Position numbers and translations under genes: made by a program. From assembly GCA_029260795.1 (NCBI GenBank), contig JAJDCO010000130.1, positions 1 to 64,000 of the forward strand: a stretch of 64,000 nt of DNA, read 5' to 3'. This document shows positions 45,452 to 53,794 of the stretch, piece by piece. The notes below the pieces were generated by a model. It searched no databases. It was not told where the DNA came from and was given only the letters and a program-made list of their open reading frames with translations. Within the stretch, counting starts at the first letter, position 1. Every line of letters begins with the position of its first letter. The DNA comes from Planctomycetota bacterium. GTDB taxonomy: Bacteria > Planctomycetota > OFTM77.

Positions 45452-46342
45452 TCAGCGGGCGAGCCAAGCTCGGATGGAACGGGTCACGAGATCGGAGGCG
45501 TCCTGCTGAACGAAGTGTCCAGCGCCGGGAATCGTGACCAGCGTGAGATCTCGCTCGACCCAGTCCCAAGTTCCGACGTGCCCGTCGACGAGGAGGGCTC
45601 GATCCTCCAAGCCGTGCAGGATGAGAACCGGAGCGGCGATCTTGGGTGGAGCCGCGCCCGGGGCCGCCGGGCGAGCGGCACCGGGCTTGGGGTAGTTGGC
45701 CTTGTAGTAGTTGAGCATGCCCTCGAAGCTCGAACGCTCGAACGCCTCGATGTAGTGAGCGCGGGCCTGCTCACCCTTCACCCAGGAAGCCAATCCACGC
45801 GCGGTGAGCTTCTCGTGAGCGCCTTCCTGCTGGAAGTCGGCCGCATACTGGCTGTTCTTCTGCTGCTCGGTGTTCTCCGAGAGCTCGCGGCTCAGCCCGT
45901 TGGGATGCGGGACGTTCAGGATGACGAGACGCTCGACGAGCGCGGGCCGATGGATCGCGACCTGCCAGGCGATCGCCCCACCCCAGTCGTGACCGATGAG
46001 AATCGTGCGCTCTCGACCCTGGTCGTGAATCACGGCCGCGACATCGCTGATCAGGGCTTTCATGGCGTATGCATCGACGCCCTCCGGCGCATCGCTACGG
46101 TTGTAGCCCCGCAGGTCCATCGCCACGACCTCATGGTCTTCCGCCAGTGCCTTCATTTGATACCGCCACGTGTACCAGTAGTCGGGGAAGCCGTGAAGCA
46201 TCACGACCAGAGGGCCTTCGCCGAGCGTGACGTAGTGCAGCTGGACGCCATCGTTCTCGACGGTGTGATGGGTCACGCGATCGAGGAGGTCGTCGGAAGG
46301 CGGGGCCAGGAGGCCCGAGGCGAGCAAGAGGGCGAGCAACAT
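45452..46342 (-). CDS. Alpha/beta hydrolase, epoxide-hydrolase-like, with export signal
   Basis: 296 residues from the ATG at 46342 (GGAG eight bases upstream). An N-terminal hydrophobic stretch (LLALLLASGLLAPP) suggests export. The oxyanion motif LHGFPDYWYTW and the nucleophile elbow GHDWGG (Asp119) are those of epoxide hydrolases and haloalkane dehalogenases. A late acid (HGLEDRALLV) and the catalytic His in IPGAGHFVQQD complete the triad. The cap domain contains MLNYYKANYP. HGFP and the Asp nucleophile favour epoxide hydrolase; a dehalogenase cannot be excluded. It stands alone, 160 nt from tetR. Confidence 0.88.
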   Translation of the reverse strand: MLLALLLASGLLAPPSDDLLDRVTHHTVENDGVQLHYVTLGEGPLVVMLHGFPDYWYTWRYQMKALAEDHEVVAMDLRGYNRSDAPEGVDAYAMKALISDVAAVIHDQGRERTILIGHDWGGAIAWQVAIHRPALVERLVILNVPHPNGLSRELSENTEQQKNSQYAADFQQEGAHEKLTARGLASWVKGEQARAHYIEAFERSSFEGMLNYYKANYPKPGAARPAAPGAAPPKIAAPVLILHGLEDRALLVDGHVGTWDWVERDLTLVTIPGAGHFVQQDASDLVTRSIRAWLAR

Positions 46343-46478
46343 CGTCGGCTCCGTTCGAGCAGGGGCCGGCAGGCCGTCGTCGCTGAGTGGGTTCAGCCGG
46401 CTCCATTGAACTCGGGCCGCGGCCTTCTGAAAAGAACGGTTCGCCCGCCCGCGGTCGATTCGGCGGGAGGATCCGAGG

Positions 46479-46652
46479 ATGGCCATCGAGAACACGCCGC
46501 TCGCCGGTGAACGCGCCGTGATTCGTCCGATGCTCCTCGAGCCGCGGAGCTGCGACATCGTGGTCGACAACTTCTCGGGATTCGAGACCAGCGAGGACTT
46601 CTGCTCTGACGGCACCGAGGCGACGCGCTCACCGACGACGGTCGTCGAATGA
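46479..46652 (+). CDS. Possible small protein (57 aa), unrecognised
   Basis: ATG at 46479 is preceded by GGGAGGA nine bases upstream, a strong ribosome site. The product begins MAIENTPLAGERAVIRPMLL, has two Cys residues (RSCD, DFCS) and a mostly acidic C-terminus. I do not recognise it. It fills part of the 382-nt gap between the epoxide-hydrolase and AHSA1 genes. It could be a real short gene or the start of a decayed one. Confidence 0.35.
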   Translation: MAIENTPLAGERAVIRPMLLEPRSCDIVVDNFSGFETSEDFCSDGTEATRSPTTVVE

Positions 46653-46724
46653 GGTCGATCGCAGGCCTGCTACCTTCGGCCCGAGGCTCGCCTCGGGCCG
46701 ATGTGGCTTCCCCGCTTCGACGGC

Positions 46725-47186
46725 TCACTGGGCTTCCACGAACTTCTTCAGGCCGTCGGTGAATAGCTGCTTCCAACCGTCCTTCGTGGACGCGACCGTC
46801 TTCTCCTTCACCTCACCGAAGATGGCATCTTGAATCCGCAGTCGCGTGCCCTTGCCCTCTTTCTCGACCGTCAACGTCAGCAAGGTCGTCGCGGGACCGC
46901 CATACTGGGGCGCGGTGTGGCCAGCCAGCACGATCGAGCACGGCGGATCGACCATGAGCACCGTGAACCAGAGCAATCCTCGCTCGCCGTTCTCCTCTGC
47001 GAGGCGTCCCCCCGCCCAAGGCTCGAAGACGACGCGCGACCCTTCGCCCAAGATGTGAAAGTCCGGTAGCCACCAATCGGTGAGCTGGTCCGTGATTCCC
47101 TTCCAGACACGATCAGCGTCCGCGGCGATGTCGATCTCGAGCTCGTACTGCACGGAGCGACACTCTTCGGTCTTCAAGGTACTCAT
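46725..47186 (-). CDS. AHSA1/SRPBCC-domain protein
   Basis: 153 residues with a very good ribosome site (AGGAGGA). The START-like fold is shown by VQYELEIDIAADADRVWKGI, DWWLPDFHIL, FEPWAGGRLAEENGERGLLW and the C-terminal helix GWKQLFTDGLKKFVEA. SRPBCC proteins bind hydrophobic ligands; some are Hsp90 activators. It is 12 nt downstream of an ArsR-type regulator, a very common pair (regulator plus ligand-binding effector) that is usually autoregulated. Confidence 0.9.
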   Translation of the reverse strand: MSTLKTEECRSVQYELEIDIAADADRVWKGITDQLTDWWLPDFHILGEGSRVVFEPWAGGRLAEENGERGLLWFTVLMVDPPCSIVLAGHTAPQYGGPATTLLTLTVEKEGKGTRLRIQDAIFGEVKEKTVASTKDGWKQLFTDGLKKFVEAQ

Positions 47187-47198
47187 CGCGGAATCCTC

Positions 47199-47558
47199 CT
47201 ACTGCTTTTCTCGTCCAGGTCTCGGCGTCTCTTCGTCACCGATGAGGCGGTCGAGCCGATTCAACGCACTCGCCCAGCGGCGAGCATTTCGATTCAACCA
47301 GCGTTGACAGACTCGCTCGATCGGAACGGGGTTGAGCGAGTTCCACCGCACGCGGCCACGGCGGCGCACGATCAGCAGACCGGCCTCGTCCAGAACGTCG
47401 AGGTGACGCATGACGGCCGTTCGTGAGAGATCCGGCAGCCTCTCGACGAGCTCGCCGGTCGTCATGGGACGCTCGGCGAGGGCATCGAGAAGCTGGCGCC
47501 GAGTCCCGTCGGCAAGCGCGCGCCAGACACGTTCGTTCTGGTCTCGAGCGGGCAACAT
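47199..47558 (-). CDS. ArsR-family HTH regulator
   Basis: 119 residues. Winged helix-turn-helix: WRALADGTRRQLLDALAERP, then MTTGELVERLPDLSRTAVMR, then HLDVLDEAGLLIVRRRGRVR. There are no metal-binding Cys clusters, so it belongs to the non-metal ArsR group that pairs with SRPBCC proteins. The start ATG (47556-47558) lies inside the palindrome at 47557-47576 and lacks a clear Shine-Dalgarno. That suggests a short or leaderless message and direct autorepression. Confidence 0.92.
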   Translation of the reverse strand: MLPARDQNERVWRALADGTRRQLLDALAERPMTTGELVERLPDLSRTAVMRHLDVLDEAGLLIVRRRGRVRWNSLNPVPIERVCQRWLNRNARRWASALNRLDRLIGDEETPRPGREKQ

Positions 47559-47576
47559 GTCAGCTTATGCTGACAT
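47557..47576. promoter_or_regulatory. Inverted repeat over the arsR start codon, probable autoregulatory operator
   Basis: ATGTCAGC-TTAT-GCTGACAT: perfect 8-bp arms with a 4-bp centre. It overlaps the ATG of the ArsR-type gene. Symmetry and location fit an ArsR operator. A further ATGTC follows at 47578. Confidence 0.7.
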
Positions 47577-47637
47577 AATGTCGACGACCTGGCAACCGAT
47601 CACTTCGAGCTTCTCCGCGTGATCGATCCGGCTCGGG

Positions 47638-48609
47638 CTAGTCGGCGTCGAGTACCGAATGTGGCTCACGCAGCTCCGACACGTCGCCTTCGCCAGGCTG
47701 CACCTCGACCGTGACGTGGACCAGGCCATGACCCTCGGGAAGGCGAGCCTTGTAGTGCTCGACCGAATGAGGCTCGCGCGCGACCAGGCTCACGATGACG
47801 GCCCGCAGACCCGGCCCGATATTCCACACATGCAGGTCGACGACTCGGACGTCCTCGCCGCTCTCCAAGTGCCGGCGAATCTCCTCGCGAAGCTCGGCGG
47901 GAGCCTGCGCATCGAGCAGCACACGGCCCGTCGACCGGAGCAACCCGATGGACCACCGGGCAACGAGAACCGCTCCGACGATCCCCATGGTCGGGTCCAT
48001 CCAAGCGAGAGCGAAGAACTTGCCGGCCAACAACGCGACGATCGCGAGCAGGGAGGTCAGGGCATCTGCCAGGACGTGGAGGTAGGCCGATCGGAGGTTG
48101 TGATCGTGGTGATGATCGTGATCGTCGCCGTGGGAGTGTCCGAGCAGCCAGACCGAGACTCCGTTGACGACGAGCCCGATGACGGCGACCGCGATCGCTT
48201 GATCGAAGGCGATGCTGACGGGATCGATCAGCCGGCTCACGCTCTCGAATGCCATGACGAGGGCGAACAGTGCCAAGAGGATCGCGCCGGTGAAACCACC
48301 GAGGGCGTTGACCTTGCCGACGCCGAAGCTGAAACGTTCGTCATGGGCATGTCGACGCGCGAACACATAGGCGGCGGCGGTAATCGTCAGCGCGGCCGCA
48401 TGGGAAGCCATGTGGAGCCCGTCGGCGAGCAACGCCATGGATCCGAAGGCCCAGCCCGCCGCGATCTCGACGACCATCATGGTAGCCGTCAGCGCGATGA
48501 CGATCAGAGTGCGCCGCTCACCAGATCGCCGCTCCTCCTGCCCGAAGCTGTGATCGTGAGGAAGGCTCTTGCCAATCCGATCCGGTCCGAGGTCCTGCTT
48601 CTCGCTCAC
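47638..48609 (-). CDS. CDF-family divalent metal exporter (DmeF/CzcD-like)
   Basis: 323 residues from a GTG. Six transmembrane helices are present. Metal-site residues appear in ADGLHMASHAAAL (helix 2) and HVLADALTSLLAIVALL (helix 5). A His-rich cytoplasmic loop (GHSHGDDHDHHHDHN) lies between helices 4 and 5. The C-terminal domain ends VDLHVWNIGPGLRAVIVSLV. This architecture matches CDF proteins of the DmeF/ZitB type that export Zn, Co or Ni. It would reduce cytoplasmic metal by proton exchange. No metal-responsive regulator is next to it. Confidence 0.92.
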   Translation of the reverse strand: MSEKQDLGPDRIGKSLPHDHSFGQEERRSGERRTLIVIALTATMMVVEIAAGWAFGSMALLADGLHMASHAAALTITAAAYVFARRHAHDERFSFGVGKVNALGGFTGAILLALFALVMAFESVSRLIDPVSIAFDQAIAVAVIGLVVNGVSVWLLGHSHGDDHDHHHDHNLRSAYLHVLADALTSLLAIVALLAGKFFALAWMDPTMGIVGAVLVARWSIGLLRSTGRVLLDAQAPAELREEIRRHLESGEDVRVVDLHVWNIGPGLRAVIVSLVAREPHSVEHYKARLPEGHGLVHVTVEVQPGEGDVSELREPHSVLDAD

Positions 48610-48633
48610 CGTCCTCGGCTCCCCAGACTCCTG

Positions 48634-49239
48634 TCAATCATCACGATTCGGTGGTGGTGTGAGTCGCGCACCATCGAGCCCGAACTGGAGATCGCCGATC
48701 GAGTGACTCGGAAACTGCTGGCACCACGCCTCGATCAACACCTCTTCGTCCCCGACCATGACGTCGCCCTGAATCTGCAGCCGGGACAAGCGTCCGCTGA
48801 CGACGCAGCCATCGCGGGTGAAGCCGGGTGGATCGGGGCAAGTGTCGCCCCAGCGCGGCGGCGATCCTCCGATGGCGGCGTCGAAGGTGTAGAGCACGTA
48901 GATCCACGGCTCGGCGGGAAAGCCGGGATGCACCGCCAACCCGAGCAGCCCACGATCCCAAGCGTCGTAGACCTGCTCGCTCAGATCGGCCACGAGCGTG
49001 GGTGCCTCGTCTTCGAGATCACTGAAGACCAGCACTCGGCCACTCTTCTCCGCAACGAAGATCCGTCCATCGGCCGCGAAGCGAACGGCGGTCGGCGAAA
49101 GGAGACCCTCGAAGACGATGTGACCCTCGAAGCCCTCGGGAAAGGCTTGGGCATCGGCGCTCGAGGAGAGTGTCCCCCAAGTGCCCAGACAGACGACGAC
49201 CATCACGAGCCACGCAGCGCAGGTCGATCGAACGGGCAT
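48634..49239 (-). pseudogene. Truncated PQQ-dependent sugar/sorbosone dehydrogenase-like gene
   Basis: From the ATG at 49239 (GAGGAA site, signal peptide CAAWLVMVVVCLGTWG) the protein runs about 200 residues. It has the start of a soluble-glucose-dehydrogenase propeller: LLSPTAVRFAADGRIFVAEK, GRVLVFSDLEDEAPTLVADL and RGLLGLAVHPGFP. The family normally continues for 250 or more residues after HSIGDLQFGLDGA; here it ends with the unrelated LTPPPNRDD at 48634, 24 nt before the metal exporter. It is therefore a 3'-truncated, probably inactive gene. The propeller could not close. Confidence 0.75.
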
Positions 49240-49619
49240 GTCGGTTCCTCGTCGGGTGCGTTCTTTCGGAACTCGAGGTCCATTTCGCCCCAGGTGAGGT
49301 GCGCCGTCAAGCGAGCGGTCCCGAGTTGTTCCCGAGTTGCCGCCCGTTGCATCGGGGCGACCTGTCGAACTCCGTTCGGGTCTCTGTACCGCGTGCACGT
49401 GCAAGAGCGCAGAGCCACCGACGGTAATCGTCACTCGAGACCGACTGCGAAGCGGACTGACACGATGGCCAAACCGGAGGGCGGACTTCAGTCCGCTGGA
49501 TACGCCCTCGGCGATCACGACGGCTTCGGAAGGGCGAACGACCTCCCACCCGAATGAATTCGGGCCTCCGAGGCGACGGTCAGGAGCATTCGTTTTGCAA
49601 CGCTAGGGTTAGGGCTGAA
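49240..49619. other. Intergenic region; no gene seen
   Basis: 380 nt between the truncated dehydrogenase and the SHOCT lipoprotein gene. It contains repeat copy D (49475-49500). No frame here has support. Confidence 0.5.
49475..49500 (-). repeat. Dispersed palindromic intergenic repeat, copy D
   Basis: CGGAGG followed by GCGGACTTCAGTCCGC and TGG: same layout as copies B and C 34 kb away (CGGAGG, palindrome around TTCA, CTGG). Confidence 0.6.
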
Positions 49620-50447
49620 TCAGCGATCGGGTCTCGGCGAGTCACCTTCGAGGATTTCCCGACGACGCCGGTCGAACTCTTCAGTCGTGATCGCGCCGTC
49701 TCGGTGCAGTCGCTCGAGGAGTCGAAGCTGCGCCAGCATCTCGGCGTCGGATTCTCGGGACTCGAGGTCGGGCTCGGACGTCTCCGGACGAAGGCTGGGA
49801 TCCGCGATCGAAGGCGGCTCCTCCGGAGGGGCCGCCTCGAACGCAGCGGGATCGGTCGGTGCCAACACCCAGAGCACGGATTCCGCACCGCGCGCAGTGG
49901 AGCGCCTCCAGTTGGGAGCCGGATCGAGATCCGCCTGGGTCAAGCTGCGCACGGTCGGATCCCGGAAGCCGGCCGCTTCGTTATCATCCGGCACGTCCTC
50001 GATGTGATCGAGCGCGATGTTGAGAACTCCGGCTGGCTGAACGAACGCCACGCCCCGAGTGATGCGATCGAGGCCGAAGATCGACCCGCTCGACAACTGG
50101 AGGCGAAACCGAACTCGCTCCGAGCTGTCGGCTTCGCGCAAGGCCTCGCTGAGCGCTCGCGCGAGAGCGGATCGACGTTCAGCGGGTACGACCGGACCGT
50201 TCTCGTCCTCCCGGAAGAGCCGTGAGCGCCGATAGTGAAGCTCCGAGAGCAACGAGACGACGAGGTCGGGCTCGAGCTGAGCCGGATGAGCAAAAAGACC
50301 GACCTGCGCCTTGCCGTCGACGATCGACTGCTCTCGTTCGACGCGAAGCTCTCGTGAGTCCTCGAGCGTGTCGGTGCGCAGCCAGCGCGCGGATTGGCAA
50401 CCCGTGGCCAACAGGAGCAGCGCGATCGCGATTCGACCTGACCTCAC
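49620..50447 (-). CDS. Lipoprotein with C-terminal SHOCT domain
   Basis: 275 residues from a GTG preceded by GAGGAGG. The signal peptide ends at lipobox ATGC (Cys17). The middle has alternating strands (VRFRLQLSSGSIFGLDRI, AFVQPAGVLNIALDHIED) like a DUF3313/lipoprotein fold, but I cannot name it. A Pro/Glu linker precedes a SHOCT domain: EMLAQLRLLERLHRDGAITT then EEFDRRRREI. SHOCT motifs often mediate oligomerisation of envelope proteins. No operon partners are visible on either side. Confidence 0.85.
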   Translation of the reverse strand: MRSGRIAIALLLLATGCQSARWLRTDTLEDSRELRVEREQSIVDGKAQVGLFAHPAQLEPDLVVSLLSELHYRRSRLFREDENGPVVPAERRSALARALSEALREADSSERVRFRLQLSSGSIFGLDRITRGVAFVQPAGVLNIALDHIEDVPDDNEAAGFRDPTVRSLTQADLDPAPNWRRSTARGAESVLWVLAPTDPAAFEAAPPEEPPSIADPSLRPETSEPDLESRESDAEMLAQLRLLERLHRDGAITTEEFDRRRREILEGDSPRPDR

Positions 50448-50648
50448 GACGACCTCCTCGCGGTTCGTCCTCGGAATCGTTCGGGCCCATCCTAGCGCGG
50501 ACGCGAGTGTGCGTCATCGGTCGGACCGTTCGCATGGAGCACCGGCCTCGGATTTCCTCGCAACCAGGGCGAGGCTTGGCGCCTCTCGGTCGTCGCCGCA
50601 CAATATCGGGGTTCGCCCTTCCCCACTTACTCGAGGAGAAGAACTCGC

Positions 50649-52202
50649 ATGCTCCGCTCCAACACGTTCGGAATCCTGCTCGGAATCGGGTGCCTCCTGC
50701 TCGGAGCTCCGCCAGGTCACTCTCAGGAGGAGCCGCCACCTCGCGCAGACCGTGGCCTCCAACAAAAGACCGCCAGCGCTTCGGCCGGCTACACGCTCTT
50801 CGCCCCGCTTCAATCCGAGACGACCTATCTGATCGATCTCGACGGAGAGGTCGTCCACAGTTGGACCGGCGAGTACCGCCCGGGCAACTCCGCCTTCCTG
50901 CGGGACAACGGCAATCTCGTCCGTTGCGCCCGTGAGCCGAAGAACAGCGTCTTCCAAGGTGGTGGTCAAGGAGGGCGCATCCAGGAGCTCACCTGGGACG
51001 GCGAGCTCGTCTGGGACTTCCAGTACTCCGATGAGCACCAGATGCACCACCACGACATCGAGCTGCTGCCGAACGGCAACGTGCTGCTCATCGCATGGGA
51101 GCGCAAGAGCGCAGCCGAGGCGATGGCCGCCGGGCGAGATCCTGAGTCACTCACCGCACGCGAGCTGTGGCCCGACAAGATCGTCGAGGTCCGGCCGATG
51201 CCACCGAACGGTGCCGAGGTCGTCTGGGAATGGCACGTCTGGGATCACCTGATCCAGGACTTCGATGAAGGCCGCGCGAACCATGGAGATCCCGCAGCCC
51301 ACCCCGAGCTCGTCGATCTCAACTTCGCAGCCGGCACCGCGGGCCCTCGCCCAGACGCTCGAGAGCCCGAGGACGACGAGCAGAGCAAGCGCCTGCGCGC
51401 ACTCGGGTATCTGGGTGGCGATCGCCGTCGGGACCGCGGCGTCCGGGGCGCCGATTGGATGCACACCAACGCCATCGACTACAACCCGAAGCTCGATCAG
51501 ATCGCGATCAGCGTCCGACGCTTTCACGAGATCTGGATCTTGGATCACAGCACGACGACGGAAGAGGCCGCTGGCCATCGAGGCGGCAAGTCCGGTCAGG
51601 GCGGCGATCTGCTCTATCGCTACGGGAATCCGCTCGCCTACCGAGCCGGATCGAAGGCAGACCAACGCTTCTTCGGGCAGCACGACGTCCAGTGGGTTCC
51701 CGTGGGCCGACCGGGCGCGGGAAGGTTGATGGTCTTCAACAATGGCGAGGGCCGTCCCGACGGATCCTGGTCCTCGATCGAAGAGTTCGGACCGGCGCTC
51801 AACTCAAAGGGTCGTTATCTGCGGGTTGCGGGTCGGATGGCTTGGGGTCCGGAGTACTCGGTCTGGTCCTACCAGGCTCCCGAGAAGGAGTCCTTCTACT
51901 CCGGACACATCTCGGGTGCCGAGCGCTTGCCGAACGGCAACACACTCATTTGCGATGGCGAGGCCGGTCGCTTCTTCGAGGTCTCGCCCAAGGGCAAGAT
52001 CGTCTGGGACTACCTGAATCCGTTCGGCCAGGCCGAGGGGAGGCCCGAGAGAGAAGGCCCTCCCGGCGGCGACCGTCCGCCGCGAGGCGGACCTCCCAGA
52101 GGAGGTCCTCGCAACCCGGTGGCCGTCTTCCGTGCCACTCGCTACTCACCCGACCACCCGGCCATGAGCCGACTGGAAAACGGCGGCGACGACGACCGCT
52201 GA
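50649..52202 (+). CDS. Arylsulfotransferase-like (ASST) secreted protein
   Basis: 517 residues with a signal peptide (GILLGIGCLLLGAPPGHSQ) and GAGGAG ribosome site. The ASST-type propeller is clear: TYLIDLDGEVVHSWTGEYRP, LPNGNVLLIAWERKS, GADWMHTNAIDYNPKLDQIA, FFGQHDVQWVP and LPNGNTLICDGEAGRFFEVS with GKIVWDYLNP. Compared with the copy at 13423 it has His residues in the catalytic-type positions (HHHDIE, HTNAID, HDVQ), so it may be the enzymatically active one. The C-terminus has a Pro/Gly/Arg-rich stretch (PPRGGPPRGGPRNP). Confidence 0.88.
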   Translation: MLRSNTFGILLGIGCLLLGAPPGHSQEEPPPRADRGLQQKTASASAGYTLFAPLQSETTYLIDLDGEVVHSWTGEYRPGNSAFLRDNGNLVRCAREPKNSVFQGGGQGGRIQELTWDGELVWDFQYSDEHQMHHHDIELLPNGNVLLIAWERKSAAEAMAAGRDPESLTARELWPDKIVEVRPMPPNGAEVVWEWHVWDHLIQDFDEGRANHGDPAAHPELVDLNFAAGTAGPRPDAREPEDDEQSKRLRALGYLGGDRRRDRGVRGADWMHTNAIDYNPKLDQIAISVRRFHEIWILDHSTTTEEAAGHRGGKSGQGGDLLYRYGNPLAYRAGSKADQRFFGQHDVQWVPVGRPGAGRLMVFNNGEGRPDGSWSSIEEFGPALNSKGRYLRVAGRMAWGPEYSVWSYQAPEKESFYSGHISGAERLPNGNTLICDGEAGRFFEVSPKGKIVWDYLNPFGQAEGRPEREGPPGGDRPPRGGPPRGGPRNPVAVFRATRYSPDHPAMSRLENGGDDDR

Positions 52203-52219
52203 CCGTCTCCGAGCGAATG

Positions 52220-52251
52220 CCCCGACCCGTCTCATCGATTGCGGGTCGGGG
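52220..52251 (+). terminator. Hairpin after the ASST-like gene
   Basis: Perfect 10-bp arms CCCCGACCCG / CGGGTCGGGG around a 12-nt loop, 17 nt after the stop. No strong U-run. Confidence 0.5.
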
Positions 52252-52301
52252 ACGACTCGAGGTCTTGCAGCCTCGATCCAGGGTCGGGGTCCATCGTCAG
52301 G

Positions 52302-52463
52302 TCATCGCTTCGGATTGAAGCTCGCCGGCTCAGGTTCCGACCGACCGACGCCCGAGGACAGGCGACCGACGCGGCCACAGCTCCCACAGGTCAGTCCGTG
52401 CTCACGGTCGGACTCGGTCACGGACTGACGATGGCCACAGTCGGGACAGGTGACAGAGCTCAC
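52302..52463 (-). CDS. Small zinc-ribbon protein (53 aa)
   Basis: GTG start at 52463 with an excellent AAGGAGG site six bases upstream. The protein carries CPDC (Cys6, Cys9) and CGSC (Cys26, Cys29), a four-cysteine zinc ribbon, plus a short Ser/Pro tail ending FNPKR. It lies 56 nt downstream of the SGNH hydrolase gene on the same strand. Function is unknown; rubredoxin-like or regulatory roles are possible. Confidence 0.75.
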   Translation of the reverse strand: MSSVTCPDCGHRQSVTESDREHGLTCGSCGRVGRLSSGVGRSEPEPASFNPKR

Positions 52464-52519
52464 GGTGTTCCTCCTTCGATTCCGAGTCGTGTCGACTCCG
52501 CACGTGCCGATGAGCGAGC

Positions 52520-53602
52520 TCAACGCCCGGAGATCCAGCCGAACGACTCCAGGCCCTCGGCAATGAGATCGGCCAACAGACGATGACCGGCTTCGTTGGG
52601 ATGGCTATCGACTGCGCTGAGTCGGTAGCGCGCCTGCTTCGAGAGCTCGTCGAAGCCCGTGTCGACCCACGGAACCTCTTTCTCCTCACAAAAAGCGGCC
52701 AGCTCGCTCGGGCCCGAGAAACGAACGATACCGAACGGCAGGTTTCGCTCCCGGCAAGCGCGTCGACAGCCTTCGAGCGCCGCCAGGCTGGCCGAAAGAT
52801 CGCGCCTGGGGCTGGCGAGTCGAATGATCTCTCTCCAGGCTCGCAGCTCTTCTCGATCTCCCTCGGCTTGCAGCTTCATCAGTCGATCTTGCAGGCGACT
52901 CATCGTTTGGTACCGCATCAAGTGCGTGAGATACAGGCCCCAACGATTCGTGAGGAGCCACCACTCCAGGTGCGACACCCGACCCTCGAGCTCGGCGGGC
53001 CGCTCGGGTCGATTCCGGTTCTCTTTCAGAATGAGATCGGAGGCAATGTCGGCATCGTTGCCACAGTACACGAGCAACACGGCATCCGGGTCGAGCGCGA
53101 ACCCACGCTCGACCAGGTAAGCGTGCTCTTGCACGGTGTTGTAGGCAACGACACCCGAGTTGATCACCCGCCAAGGTGTCTCCGTCCCGCTCCAGCGCTT
53201 CTCCAAGAGTCGACAGAAGATCTCACTCTCGGAAACGCCCCAGCCAAAGGCCACCGAGTCGCCGAGTACGAGCAATCGCCGCTCACCCGGCGGCTTCCGC
53301 TCGGGAAAGTCCTGACCTCTGAGCCCCAGCCGATTGGTCTCGAGTCGCACGCCGACATCGATCCGATGCTCCGGAACATGCTCGAAGACCAGACCAGGGG
53401 CATCGGAAGCTCGAAGCAGCTCGCGGCTGTATTGACGCAGGTGAACGAAGTAGCTGACGCCACTCGGGTCGATGAGTCGGAAGGCCAGCTCGATACCGAC
53501 GGTGACCACAACGAATCCAAGGAGCATCGCGCCTCCTCGGAAGGCCCAACGCCGACGCCATGACTTCGGAGCGGTGGAGGACTCGGGCGCGACATCGGAC
53601 AC
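52520..53602 (-). CDS. SGNH/GDSL-type esterase with N-terminal membrane helix
   Basis: 360 residues, GTG start (GAGGT upstream). One N-terminal transmembrane helix (FRGGAMLLGFVVVTVGIELA) anchors the protein. The catalytic block I is RRLLVLGDSVAFGWGV (Ser in GDS), then INSGVVAYNTVQE (Gly block), VYCGNDAD (Asn block) and the Asp/His pair in SHPNEAGHRLL. It is likely an envelope O-acyl esterase or acyltransferase partner. It is followed by the small zinc-ribbon gene. Confidence 0.88.
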   Translation of the reverse strand: MSDVAPESSTAPKSWRRRWAFRGGAMLLGFVVVTVGIELAFRLIDPSGVSYFVHLRQYSRELLRASDAPGLVFEHVPEHRIDVGVRLETNRLGLRGQDFPERKPPGERRLLVLGDSVAFGWGVSESEIFCRLLEKRWSGTETPWRVINSGVVAYNTVQEHAYLVERGFALDPDAVLLVYCGNDADIASDLILKENRNRPERPAELEGRVSHLEWWLLTNRWGLYLTHLMRYQTMSRLQDRLMKLQAEGDREELRAWREIIRLASPRRDLSASLAALEGCRRACRERNLPFGIVRFSGPSELAAFCEEKEVPWVDTGFDELSKQARYRLSAVDSHPNEAGHRLLADLIAEGLESFGWISGR

Positions 53603-53794
53603 GAAGCGACCTCAGGCAGAAGAGTGACTCTCGGTAGAAAGCAGGCGTTCGACCTGGGCGCCCGCGCGGCCCATTATTCCCGAGCCGGCACACGGGATGC
53701 CAGTGCCATCGACGCCGCCGGTCCATCGACGTCTCGTGCTATCCTCCACCCTGCAAGAGAAACGTCCCTCCATCCACGGATTCGGATCGCACAC

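Noticed and set aside
49604..49614. Telomere-like TAGGGTTAGGG
   Set aside because: Only two units, inside a bacterial intergenic region next to a stop codon; chance.
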